Below are positions 14,385 to 22,187 of a DNA stretch of 38,522 nucleotides, in pieces. The position numbers were made by a program, and so were the translations under genes. The stretch comes from a virus. Positions within the stretch are counted from its first letter, which is position 1; each line of letters begins with the position of its first letter. The stretch lies in IMG/VR virus record IMGVR_UViG_3300007542_000063, positions 1-38,522 of that record; one strand, written 5' to 3'. The notes beneath the pieces were generated by a model. It did not search any database. It was not told the origin of the DNA and worked only from the letters and a program-made list of their open reading frames with translations.

Positions 14385-14980
14385 ATTAAGATCGCTCTGT
14401 CTTTATGTTCTTTCTTATGTAAGATTTGGATTAACCCTACATCCCTAGCAAACCAGTAGTTATAAAAATGCTGCTTACCTGGAATATTATGCTCTACGAG
14501 AGAGGTGCGAAACACATCCTCATATTTCCCCCACTTATTATAATGCCTGAGGGTCATATAAGTCCAATCAAACTGCTCATTGATAATAGAGTTATAGTTG
14601 AATATCTCACTGCTACCTATAATTATTTCATCTGGAACAGGAGAAGAAGTTATAACAGGAATGGGAGGCCACTCATAGATAGCATCATATTTTCCCTCAC
14701 TCTGTACAGCATTAATTTCCCCAAAGTAGGGCTTCTCTACTCCATTAATAACCTCAACATAGTTATGCCACCCTGGACAAAACTCTTCCTGGATAGGGCT
14801 ACATTGCTGATGTACGTACATTCTTCCATATTTATTAATAATCTCCTCCATCTTGAAGATTCTATCCCCAATCAACTCTCTGTTACCAGCATCCACTTCT
14901 GTTACAAAACTATCTTTAATATCTACATCTGTATAAGCCATCCTAAAAAGGCTTTTATATTCTTTGAAGTATGACATCAT
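14369..14980 (-). CDS. Hypothetical protein, 203 aa
   Basis: No family recognised. The protein is rich in Tyr, Trp and Ile, with a central Pro/Glu segment (EWPPIPVITSSPVPDEIIIG). No clear catalytic motif, membrane segment or Cys cluster. Starts on ATGA with GAGGG upstream and overlaps the exonuclease by 16 bases, so it is made together with replication proteins. Confidence 0.6.
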   Translation of the reverse strand: MMSYFKEYKSLFRMAYTDVDIKDSFVTEVDAGNRELIGDRIFKMEEIINKYGRMYVHQQCSPIQEEFCPGWHNYVEVINGVEKPYFGEINAVQSEGKYDAIYEWPPIPVITSSPVPDEIIIGSSEIFNYNSIINEQFDWTYMTLRHYNKWGKYEDVFRTSLVEHNIPGKQHFYNYWFARDVGLIQILHKKEHKDRAILIWRVV

Positions 14981-15213
14981 ATAACCCTCAACTCATATGG
15001 TGTAAAGATTATTTCATTATTATCTATCACCATAAATTGATCATCAGTACATTGGTTAAAGTAATTCAGACCAAATGGAGTTAACTTTTCTGAATGATCA
15101 TTGATGCTTATTTCTTTAGAAGAAGTTTCACTCAGAATTACCCAAGCATAATTATGGTTTGGGAACTCACTACTCATTGCAACCACATCGCCAATCTTTA
15201 CTTTAAGAGTCAT
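14977..15213 (-). CDS. Hypothetical protein, 78 aa
   Basis: MTLKVKIGDVVAMSSEFPNH and later strands suggest a small beta-barrel-like fold (alternating hydrophobics, KVKIGDVVAM, YAWVILSE). It lies two bases after the primase-helicase stop. No function assigned. Confidence 0.55.
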   Translation of the reverse strand: MTLKVKIGDVVAMSSEFPNHNYAWVILSETSSKEISINDHSEKLTPFGLNYFNQCTDDQFMVIDNNEIIFTPYELRVI

Positions 15214-15215
15214 TT

Positions 15216-16916
15216 CTATTCTTCCCAGTTATTCTCATTAACACCCAAAAGGAAGCTATTGACATCTTCCACCTCACCCAATCTACCAGTCTCTTTATCA
15301 TAGAAGAGGTGGGTGGCTACTCCAGTGCTACCTGAATATCTATTCTTCAAGACTCTCATCTTAGTGAGGTTCTGTCTCTTCTCATCTTCATCTTGCTGGT
15401 TACGTTCACCCGCTATTGATATGTCTGCTAAGTGGGCTATACTACCAGAGCCACGAAAGTGTGACAGTTCCACCTCCGCGCCCTTCTCGTGACCTTTACC
15501 GGATGGTCGTTTCAGGTGTGTTACAATAAACATACCGGCTCCAGTCTCTTCAACAAGACTCCTGCATCTTGTCATTATAGTGTCAATTGCAATTCGTTCA
15601 TTCTCACTAATCTCTCCACTATCTGAGACAACAATAGAGATGTGGTCTAGGAAAATCCATTTGCATTCCATAGCCTTTATCATATAACGGATCTTAGAGA
15701 GAAGGTTCTCTTCCGAAGTAGATCCCCAATGATCATAAGCAACAAACCTTCCAGTCCCTATCGTCTTATCCCAAAGGCTTTTTACTTCTGCGGTTGTGAT
15801 GTTACGGTCTTTACGTTCTTCCCTAATGTGGAGAGGAGCATTGGCTTCTATAGAGAGAATGCCCCAGTTGGTACGACCAACATTCTCTTCTAGAGCTAGA
15901 ATACCAATATTATCCTCTGTGTTTTTGAATAAATGGTATTGAAGTTCCCTCATAATAGAAGATTTCCCCAATCCACTACCGCTTCCTATCACAACTATCT
16001 CTCTAGGACGGATACCATAGAGCTTCTTATTCAGTCCACTCCAGGGGTAGGGAATAGATAGTGTGTTGTCACCTTTCCACAGCTCATCCCATGTCTGAGA
16101 TAGACGAACAATACCATCAGGTCTGTGTTCCTTTGCAGAGTTAATTGCCTGTAGGAACTCTGTCTCTTTGTCAGAAAGGAGTAGTTCGTTTGCATCCTTC
16201 CCTGACTTGTAAGATGCTATCTTAACCTTACCGGGGGACAAGACTTCTGCAACATCTTTTGCAGCTTGCTTACCGGGATCATCCATATCAAAAGCCAAGA
16301 CAACATTAGAGAACGATTCAACAAACTCCATATTATCCTGTACTGCACGTTTTGCACCCGATGCCCCATTAGGTATAGAAACTACAGCATAGTTTTTACT
16401 CTTCCTAAAGAGCATCTCTTTAGCTGCTAATGCATCAAACTCTCCCTCAGTTATGATGAGAAGCTTATTGCCAGCTTGTACATTCTGTTGTCCGAACAGC
16501 TCTGCATTACGAATATCCCCAACAGCCCAGAACCTCTTCTCTTCGAGAGATCTTACTTTCCAACCAACAATTTCTCCCTCTTTGAAGTATGGAAAGTATA
16601 CTGTCTTTGGCAGTCCATTATTCTCATCACACTCTACCTTGCATCCAAATATCTTCATGACATCCTCACCTATCCCCCTTGATGGGATGTCTAAAGATCG
16701 CAATGAGCTTATGTTAAGTTCTGGCATAGTTGTTTGGATTATAGTGTCCTCTGGTTTTTCCACATCCCTGATGCTTTTCTTACATGAGAAACAGTAGAAG
16801 TTAACCCTCCCATCCTCATGCTCATAGATTGAGCCAGCATCACTGCTACCACATGCATCACAGGATGTGTGCTTAATAAATTTAGACTGGGATTTCGTGG
16901 TAGTCGCAACCTTCAT
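15216..16916 (-). CDS. T7-type DNA primase-helicase
   Basis: 566 aa, the size of T7 gp4A. N-terminal zinc-binding domain CDAC...CFSC (residues 19-45), then a TOPRIM primase core with EGEFDA (about 157-162) and FDMDDPG (about 209-215). Next comes the RecA-like helicase: Walker A GSGSGLGKSS (about 311-320), a Walker B-type FLDHI, and a conserved THLKRPSGKG element. It makes RNA primers and unwinds DNA as a hexamer. The ATG chosen has AAGGA nine bases upstream; a TTG three codons earlier is too close to that site. The gene just upstream overlaps it by 35 bases. Confidence 0.93.
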   Translation of the reverse strand: MKVATTTKSQSKFIKHTSCDACGSSDAGSIYEHEDGRVNFYCFSCKKSIRDVEKPEDTIIQTTMPELNISSLRSLDIPSRGIGEDVMKIFGCKVECDENNGLPKTVYFPYFKEGEIVGWKVRSLEEKRFWAVGDIRNAELFGQQNVQAGNKLLIITEGEFDALAAKEMLFRKSKNYAVVSIPNGASGAKRAVQDNMEFVESFSNVVLAFDMDDPGKQAAKDVAEVLSPGKVKIASYKSGKDANELLLSDKETEFLQAINSAKEHRPDGIVRLSQTWDELWKGDNTLSIPYPWSGLNKKLYGIRPREIVVIGSGSGLGKSSIMRELQYHLFKNTEDNIGILALEENVGRTNWGILSIEANAPLHIREERKDRNITTAEVKSLWDKTIGTGRFVAYDHWGSTSEENLLSKIRYMIKAMECKWIFLDHISIVVSDSGEISENERIAIDTIMTRCRSLVEETGAGMFIVTHLKRPSGKGHEKGAEVELSHFRGSGSIAHLADISIAGERNQQDEDEKRQNLTKMRVLKNRYSGSTGVATHLFYDKETGRLGEVEDVNSFLLGVNENNWEE

Positions 16917-17088
16917 ATATCTCAATCCTTGTTGGGAATCTTATAGACTTTATACTTGCCCATCCCCCTTCAACCAGATAAACTCTTGTTTGGGAGATTT
17001 TCTTTATATGTGAGATACGCCTCCCATTGGTGAAGTTTATCCCATTCTTTTTTATTACCGCCCTTCCAACTAGATTGACGTTTTGCAT
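16882..17088 (-). CDS. Hypothetical protein, 68 aa
   Basis: Basic, beta-rich sequence (MQNVNLVGRAVIKKNGINFT, RVYLVEGGWASIKSIRFP). The ATG used follows a GGTGGGGG tract that serves as ribosome site and is also the 3' arm of a strong hairpin. A GTG four codons upstream is possible. No family recognised. Confidence 0.5.
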   Translation of the reverse strand: MQNVNLVGRAVIKKNGINFTNGRRISHIKKISQTRVYLVEGGWASIKSIRFPTRIEIYEGCDYHEIPV

Positions 17089-17093
17089 AGTAA

Positions 17094-17115
17094 CCCCCAC
17101 CAGAGACGGTGGGGG
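17094..17115 (-). promoter_or_regulatory. Strong hairpin over a ribosome-binding site
   Basis: On the minus strand CCCCCACC, loop GTCTCT, GGTGGGGG: eight perfect pairs, all but one G-C. The 3' arm is the ribosome site of the following 68-aa gene (ATG five bases after it). There is no U-tract, so it is a poor rho-independent terminator and more likely limits translation or ribosome entry, or shields mRNA ends. Confidence 0.6.
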
Positions 17116-17124
17116 CCTCCTAAG

Positions 17125-17703
17125 TTAGACGTTATCTAAAGCAACGGACAGTGGCGATCCCTCAAAATCCACTGCTTCAGTACACACCTCCCTCATCCAA
17201 TTGGGAAGCATCTCATACATATTCAAATCAGGATCGTAGAAGTCGAAGAGGATTACCTCGTTTTCCAGTGCAGGAACATCCAGTTCATCTGGTGCTGGAG
17301 AGATGTTGATGATGGAAGTACCGCCGTTACTGTTCTTCCCTAAGACACACATAACAGTCTTATCAACAAGTGTGCTATAGTCACAATCATCCATCAGACT
17401 ATCAAGCATCTTAAAGACATTACTGTTCTCATATCCATACTGACCGGACCCGATCACCTTGAAGCGTTTACTCAGCCACTTGGGCTTACTCTCCCCATCA
17501 ACTTCAACACGGAGTTTAGGGAACTCCACCATAACAAAGAACTCTTCTTTCGGTGGCTTTTGCGGCTCTCCCTTCCAAGCCATCTGCTTCTGCTTTCCAG
17601 TAAGCACTACACCAACAATCCTACCCATGTAGGTACCGGGTTTGATTTCAGGTCCAGAGGGACGGCGGGCTGCATCTTTCCTGTCTTTCATGTTAAAGGT
17701 CAT
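17125..17703 (-). CDS. Replication-region protein, single-strand-binding candidate
   Basis: 192 aa with an AGGAGAA site upstream. The sequence is beta-rich after residue 20 (PGTYMGRIVGVVL, EEFFVMVEFPKLRVEV) and ends in an acidic region (ENEVILFDFYDPDLNMYEML, then ESPL-like EGSPLSVALDNV). Its place directly after the polymerase gene in the map, and this fold pattern, match where T7-type phages carry their OB-fold SSB (gp2.5), but no diagnostic motif is seen. It could also be an unrelated replication accessory protein. Confidence 0.5.
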   Translation of the reverse strand: MTFNMKDRKDAARRPSGPEIKPGTYMGRIVGVVLTGKQKQMAWKGEPQKPPKEEFFVMVEFPKLRVEVDGESKPKWLSKRFKVIGSGQYGYENSNVFKMLDSLMDDCDYSTLVDKTVMCVLGKNSNGGTSIINISPAPDELDVPALENEVILFDFYDPDLNMYEMLPNWMREVCTEAVDFEGSPLSVALDNV

Positions 17704-17713
17704 TCATTTTCTC

Positions 17714-19069
17714 CTAATGAGTGTCTTTCCAATTAGCCCCAATCTTTGCATCAGCATCTAGGGGTACGTTCATGTTGAAATATTTTCCAGCTTCTCTTAT
17801 GCTTTGTATAGCTAGAGCAGCATACAAATCAGCTTGCCCAGGATCGACGTCTGCCTGGGCCTCATCGTGCATATCAATTACTTTCACTGCATCTATGTTA
17901 TATTTCCCTACCCGTTTGTGCAACCACACCATCGACTGCTTCATCACAATGGCACCATCGGATTGGAATCGGTAGTTCAGCAAATCACTCTGCTTCCTGA
18001 TATAAATCTTTCTACCATCCAATCCTCTTATCCACCCATATTTTTTCCAAAACCTCTCTAGTCTAGCTTTCAGTACAGCTAATGGATTGTCACTACTCCA
18101 AAAGCTGTCAAATATCTCTTTGGCTTTCCTCTTTGAGATGTTCAGTGTTTTACTTATCTTATCAGGATATGCCCCATATGTCAAGGCATACTTACCACTC
18201 TTCGCTATATCCCTCGATACTCCCCACTTCTCAGCATTTGGTGTATGTACATCTCCTGTTATCAGGTTGGTAGCATAGTCACTGTTGATGCTAAACGTCT
18301 CATGAGCCTCCATTCTAGCCTCAAGACCCTTAGCATCATGTCCTACCAACACCCTCCCCCTTCTTGCCCTGAATAGGCTTCTACACTGTTTACCGAAGTA
18401 GACACTCTTGCTGGCTTTAGGGACATTCACAACCCCACTGTGTCTCATTCTAGCTGTTGGTGTTCCCAGTGAGTTTGCAGAGGCGGCTATTGTACCATCT
18501 TCTCTCACCCTTGACAACCACCCTCTTATAGAGGATAGCCTCATAGAAGCTTTGAGGTAGAGGGAGATAGTTGGCCCTATGCCTATTGTTAGACTGTCAT
18601 AAGAAGATTCTGTAAGTTTAGGGGAGGTTGGTATAGGTTGCTTATTTTCATCATATATCACCTTCCCACTCTTATCCTTTTTATAATTCCACTCATCAGG
18701 TTTCCATCCAAGCTTGAACAACTGTTCCTTCAACTGCTTCTCACTGTCAAGCTTGGGCTCCAGAAACAATACTCTACTGAATGGACCACTAACCACCTTA
18801 GATTCCTCTTCTCCCCCCATCCACTTTACTGTTAGGGCGGTGTAATTGCCATCTGCTTTGAATGGCTTCACTGGTTTGTCATAGGGAGAGACGACGTTGA
18901 AAGATAGGTGGGTTCTCACTTGTTCATACAACACCTCACACTTCTTTTCCAGATAGGATATGTACCTCTCTGCCCTACGCTTGTCAAAGTAAACCCCAAC
19001 ATCCTCTTGATCAGCTATTATTGCTGCTACATACTGTTCAAGAAGGAGTGGTCTCCACCAATTCACCAT
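17714..19069 (-). CDS. Family A DNA polymerase, polymerase domain only
   Basis: 451 aa. Motif A is VGHDAKGLEAR with D245. Motif B is RDIAKSGKYALTYG (R286, K290, Y294, Y298), with Tyr at the position of T7 Y526. Motif C is DMHDEAQ (D402, E403). TPTARMRHS matches the template/primer grip. The sequence begins about where the T7 polymerase domain starts (EQYVAAIIADQEDVGVYFD resembles LLAKQERNGFPFD) and lacks any 3'-5' exonuclease domain. That domain is encoded separately at 19797-20258, and a uracil-DNA glycosylase gene separates the two. Own ATG with an AGAGAGG site, 12 bases upstream. Confidence 0.92.
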   Translation of the reverse strand: MVNWWRPLLLEQYVAAIIADQEDVGVYFDKRRAERYISYLEKKCEVLYEQVRTHLSFNVVSPYDKPVKPFKADGNYTALTVKWMGGEEESKVVSGPFSRVLFLEPKLDSEKQLKEQLFKLGWKPDEWNYKKDKSGKVIYDENKQPIPTSPKLTESSYDSLTIGIGPTISLYLKASMRLSSIRGWLSRVREDGTIAASANSLGTPTARMRHSGVVNVPKASKSVYFGKQCRSLFRARRGRVLVGHDAKGLEARMEAHETFSINSDYATNLITGDVHTPNAEKWGVSRDIAKSGKYALTYGAYPDKISKTLNISKRKAKEIFDSFWSSDNPLAVLKARLERFWKKYGWIRGLDGRKIYIRKQSDLLNYRFQSDGAIVMKQSMVWLHKRVGKYNIDAVKVIDMHDEAQADVDPGQADLYAALAIQSIREAGKYFNMNVPLDADAKIGANWKDTH

Positions 19070-19170
19070 CTGTTGTAAGCCTCTCTAAGCTATTGTGGAC
19101 AGCTACCCGCTACCCTGGTATAGGGTGAACACTGTAAACGCCTTACAGGGGCTTACAGAGGGTCTTAGGG
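19070..19170 (-). other. Spacer between ung and polymerase gene with origin-like element
   Basis: Longest gap in the replication block. Read leftward it contains TGTAAGCCCCTGTAAGGCG followed by TTTACAG; the outer CTGTAA and TTACAG can pair. Eighteen of 19 bases of the first string recur in the iteron region at 30170-30188. No gene is visible in it. Confidence 0.6.
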
Positions 19171-19800
19171 CTACCAATTGATGATACCTTTGCCCCTTAG
19201 CATCAGCTGGTTATTGATTTCGGAGAAAGGACGGCTTCCGAACCACCCCCTACTAGCAGAAAGCGGGGAGGGGTGGACAGTGGAGACGACATAGTTACCT
19301 CCCTCTAACAGCTTCTCTTTTTCTTTTGCTACATTTCCCATAAGGAGGAACACAATGTCGGGGTTGAAAAGAGAGAGGGAACGTAAGAGCCCATCTGTCG
19401 CCTCTCTCCACAATTCTGTATGTGAACCAGGAACACCAGCTAGACAAGTGAGGGAGGAGTTGATGAGGAAGACTCCCTGTTCCACCCATCTTTCTAAATC
19501 CCCACTATACTCTCTCTCCTCATAGTAGTAGATGTCCTCATCCAGTTCCTTGAAGATATTACGGAGAGAAGGGGGGAGTTTGTTAGAGGGGCTACTGAAA
19601 GCTATACCATCTGCTACAGCAGGATTAGGATAGGGGTCTTGTCCTACTACTACCACCTTAATGTCAGCAGGCTTAAGCATCCCGAAGACCCGGAATATTT
19701 TATCATGTGTTGGAGAGATTGTCAACCCCTCTATCTGTTTCAATATAGGGGAACATTGTTCCTCCGTAATGAAGTCTTCCCAACCCTCTAACTCTTTCAC
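19171..19800 (-). CDS. ung: Uracil-DNA glycosylase, family 1
   Basis: 209 aa, typical UNG length. Water-activating motif VVVGQDPYPNPAVADGIAFS (D55 catalytic; the usual GQDPYH has Pro instead of His). The uracil-binding VFLINSSLT and the DNA-intercalation loop HPSPLSASRGWFGSRPFSEI are also present. It removes uracil from DNA. The gene sits exactly between the proofreading-exonuclease and polymerase genes and starts on the exonuclease stop (ATGA). A phage-encoded UNG implies that this phage uses thymine DNA and removes dU, in line with ThyX. Confidence 0.93.
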   Translation of the reverse strand: MKELEGWEDFITEEQCSPILKQIEGLTISPTHDKIFRVFGMLKPADIKVVVVGQDPYPNPAVADGIAFSSPSNKLPPSLRNIFKELDEDIYYYEEREYSGDLERWVEQGVFLINSSLTCLAGVPGSHTELWREATDGLLRSLSLFNPDIVFLLMGNVAKEKEKLLEGGNYVVSTVHPSPLSASRGWFGSRPFSEINNQLMLRGKGIINW

Positions 19801-20258
19801 TTCTTACACTCCTCAATGCACTTTGAATATAGCCTCTCTGTTATGAGGACATCCTGTTCACATCTGTGCAGCATATTAGGCTCCCATACATCCCATTGCT
19901 CTTGCTCGGGCTTCTTCACTCCAAACCGCATTCCCCAAGCCTCTATTGAGTGGGGCTTTGCTTTCCCCTTCCACCCATTAGGCACCTTTAGCTGAGGCCA
20001 AAGCATCTTGGAGAGGATGAGGGTGTCTATGACCATGTGTATTGGGATGGAGATGTCTGCCACTTTCTTCAACAGCCACCTATCATATTGGATGCCATTG
20101 TGCATCACTAGTGTTGAGTTAGGTGGAATTGAGATGCCATCCCCATAATTGAAACGAATGATGGTGTCGGTTCCATATTCCTTTAAAACACCGCACCATA
20201 TCCTATCCGCATCCGGGCGTAATCCATTAGCCTCAAAGTCAGCTATAAATATTGTCAT
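19797..20258 (-). CDS. 3'-5' proofreading exonuclease, stand-alone T7-polymerase-type domain
   Basis: 153 aa. Exo I FIADFEANGL (D7, E9), Exo II VMHNGIQYDRWLL, then IDTLILSKMLWPQL and SIEAWGMRFG as in T7 gp5, and Exo III HRCEQDVLITERL with the third Asp. The protein ends where T7 gp5 passes from its exonuclease into its polymerase domain. It very probably partners with the separate polymerase protein at 17714-19069. Overlaps the acidic mini-protein gene by 20 bases and ung by four. Confidence 0.88.
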   Translation of the reverse strand: MTIFIADFEANGLRPDADRIWCGVLKEYGTDTIIRFNYGDGISIPPNSTLVMHNGIQYDRWLLKKVADISIPIHMVIDTLILSKMLWPQLKVPNGWKGKAKPHSIEAWGMRFGVKKPEQEQWDVWEPNMLHRCEQDVLITERLYSKCIEECKK

Positions 20259-20382
20259 CTTCTGGGTCTACATCTTCGTAGTCATCCCACAGATTTTCAT
20301 CCTGACGATAATAATCAAGGAAAGAACACTCTTCTTCCTTATTAAAATCTAATTCGGAAAATTCGTCTTCAATATTAAACAT
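20239..20382 (-). CDS. Extremely acidic 47-aa mini-protein
   Basis: MFNIEDEFSELDFNKEEECS begins the protein and DDYEDVDPEDDNIYS ends it. Nineteen of 47 residues are Asp/Glu against two Lys/Arg. The ATG overlaps the stop of the 343-aa protein, so it depends on coupling (no good ribosome site). It is the last gene of the amidoligase cluster and overlaps the exonuclease start. Options: DNA-mimic inhibitor (Ocr/Gam-like idea), peptide substrate for the ligases, or a replication accessory. Confidence 0.55.
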   Translation of the reverse strand: MFNIEDEFSELDFNKEEECSFLDYYRQDENLWDDYEDVDPEDDNIYS

Positions 20383-21406
20383 TAGAGGTTGGCCCTATGT
20401 AATTTAGATAATAGATGTTACCTTCTTGTACTTCTTCGTACAACTCTGGGTTGCTCCAATCAGCGAACCTCTCTAACTCACCGTCTCTAACCAGCATAAT
20501 TTTTCCATACAGACAACGCCACCTACTTTCACTATGCTTAGTAAAAACCCGATAGTCTTCTATATTCATCACCCGGAAACGACCTTGTAAGGTGTGGTTG
20601 CAGATGTATTCCCCCGGAAAGAATCTTGTCCAAGAGTCATCAATAAAAAATATCTTACAGCCTTTCGTTAGAAAAGCCCTGATATTTTCTGCAAACTTAT
20701 TCTTGGGGCTTGTGAATACACCCTCACCAAAGGACGCAACAATACCAGAATTATGATGCACAGCATCGCTATCATAGATGTCAACACCAGCTGGATTGTC
20801 CACTCCATCTGTAATAAGAGATGCATTGTTAACCATCCAACTTACTGTTACATGCTTAGTGATGTCGTTCCATGCATCTCTATCTTGTCCATAAATGTTC
20901 TCTTCTACAAAGTCCTGAAGTGTAGATCCAGTTCCATTATAGGAAAGAAGACGCAAGAGAAGGGTGAGAAGGCTTATGTATATTGTGTATGATTGCCAGA
21001 AGGCATCGGCTTCTACAATTATACCACCTTCTATATCCCCCACAATCCTTACATCTGTGTCGTTACAGATGTTCACCTCCTCTTCTAAGAGATATAGGTG
21101 AGCTTTTATATTCTCAATCTGGCTTTTTGGGCCAGTGAGCATAAGCCTTGTAGCATCTTTATCAAGGGGGTAATTTGCTACATCATAGGAGAAACCATGC
21201 TTCTTTTCTGGGAAAGGAAGTACACTATTTGGCTTATAGTTTTCCACTAAGACCTCATTGAAGAAGTCTTTACAGAGAACTGAGGAGTGCAGTTGCACAT
21301 AGCTATCGTCCCCTTCCTTGGAGACAAAAGCCATTCGAATTGCTTGAACCTGGCCGATCTCAATAAGGTTAAGGCTGCCATCTGTGTACTTAGTAAGCTG
21401 CAACAT
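20375..21406 (-). CDS. Unknown protein of the amidoligase cluster, 343 aa
   Basis: No family recognised. N-terminal third is mixed alpha/beta (TRLMLTGPKSQIENIKAHLY); a hydrophobic patch (SYTIYISLLTLLLRLLSYNG, about residues 138-157) may be a buried helix or membrane contact. The C-terminal third has aromatic strands and conserved-looking motifs (FFIDDSWTRFFPGEYICNHT). Overlaps the ATP-grasp gene by 17 bases. It is a candidate novel enzyme or the target of the ligases. Confidence 0.6.
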   Translation of the reverse strand: MLQLTKYTDGSLNLIEIGQVQAIRMAFVSKEGDDSYVQLHSSVLCKDFFNEVLVENYKPNSVLPFPEKKHGFSYDVANYPLDKDATRLMLTGPKSQIENIKAHLYLLEEEVNICNDTDVRIVGDIEGGIIVEADAFWQSYTIYISLLTLLLRLLSYNGTGSTLQDFVEENIYGQDRDAWNDITKHVTVSWMVNNASLITDGVDNPAGVDIYDSDAVHHNSGIVASFGEGVFTSPKNKFAENIRAFLTKGCKIFFIDDSWTRFFPGEYICNHTLQGRFRVMNIEDYRVFTKHSESRWRCLYGKIMLVRDGELERFADWSNPELYEEVQEGNIYYLNYIGPTSNV

Positions 21407-22187
21407 AATCTTTCACCTCTTGCAAATACTTCTCAAGTGTGGTACCATATAGTCCTGGTGCAGTATTGATTTCCAATATGTACCAAGCATCATAATGCTG
21501 ATTATATATAACATCTACTGCACCGAATGTCAACCCAAGGAGAGCAACGCTATCAACACACCAGCCCTTAACGTGATCAGGGACATCGACTCCTTCACGG
21601 CAATACACCCAACCCGTGCTATGGTTCCTCACTTGATAGTCAGCTTTCTCTGCTGCTATTCGCTTCTTCTTTTGTGCAACATCTATCACCTTATCACCAA
21701 ATACATGCACCCTATATTCATCCTTCTTCTTGATGTATTTGGTATAGAGGGGGGCTATCGGAAACTCTTCTCCTTCAACTCCATATTCCACACCCCCATA
21801 GATGAGCTTTATGCCATCCCCCGTGTGTCCTTTCAGTTTCGTCCTAGCTAACCATTCCAACTTGTAGTCAGCTCCAAGAGAATCTAAAACATCTTGGGGG
21901 TTAGTGGTGTACTCTGGCATTGGAACATCTTCTGATATGATTTGATAGGTATTGAGTTTATTTGCTGCCATATCTACTGACAGGGGATCATTCAACCATA
22001 ACTCAACCTTATTTTCATCATACCACAGTGGTGTAGTAGTGCATCCCCAATTTAAGATGAGGTGATTGGAGAAATGCTTGTATTTTCCATCAGGCTTAAC
22101 TCTCTTTGTGTTGAGCCTTTCAGCTAACGCCTTAGCACTACTACTGTACAGTTTGTACGGGTACAGGATAATTTTCTTCTTCACCAT
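21390..22187 (-). CDS. ATP-grasp ligase
   Basis: 265 aa if the third of three consecutive ATGs is used; AGGAG lies directly against the first, so the third has the best spacing. Visible ATP-grasp elements: a Gly-containing loop RTKLKGHTGDGI (115-126), EYRVHVFGDKVIDVAQ (157-172), and the metal-binding pair in GAVDVIYN (222-229) and LEINTAPGL (238-246). Family chemistry is ATP-dependent joining of a carboxylate to an amine via an acyl-phosphate. Overlaps the class II amidotransferase gene by 47 bases and works presumably in the same pathway. Confidence 0.85.
   Translation of the reverse strand: MVKKKIILYPYKLYSSSAKALAERLNTKRVKPDGKYKHFSNHLILNWGCTTTPLWYDENKVELWLNDPLSVDMAANKLNTYQIISEDVPMPEYTTNPQDVLDSLGADYKLEWLARTKLKGHTGDGIKLIYGGVEYGVEGEEFPIAPLYTKYIKKKDEYRVHVFGDKVIDVAQKKKRIAAEKADYQVRNHSTGWVYCREGVDVPDHVKGWCVDSVALLGLTFGAVDVIYNQHYDAWYILEINTAPGLYGTTLEKYLQEVKDYVAAY

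Noticed and set aside
19070-20258. Polymerase split as sequencing error, intron or intein
   Set aside because: Both halves have own starts and stops, ung between them is intact with its own overlap start, and no splicing-type motifs (intein Cys/HN, group I core) are visible.
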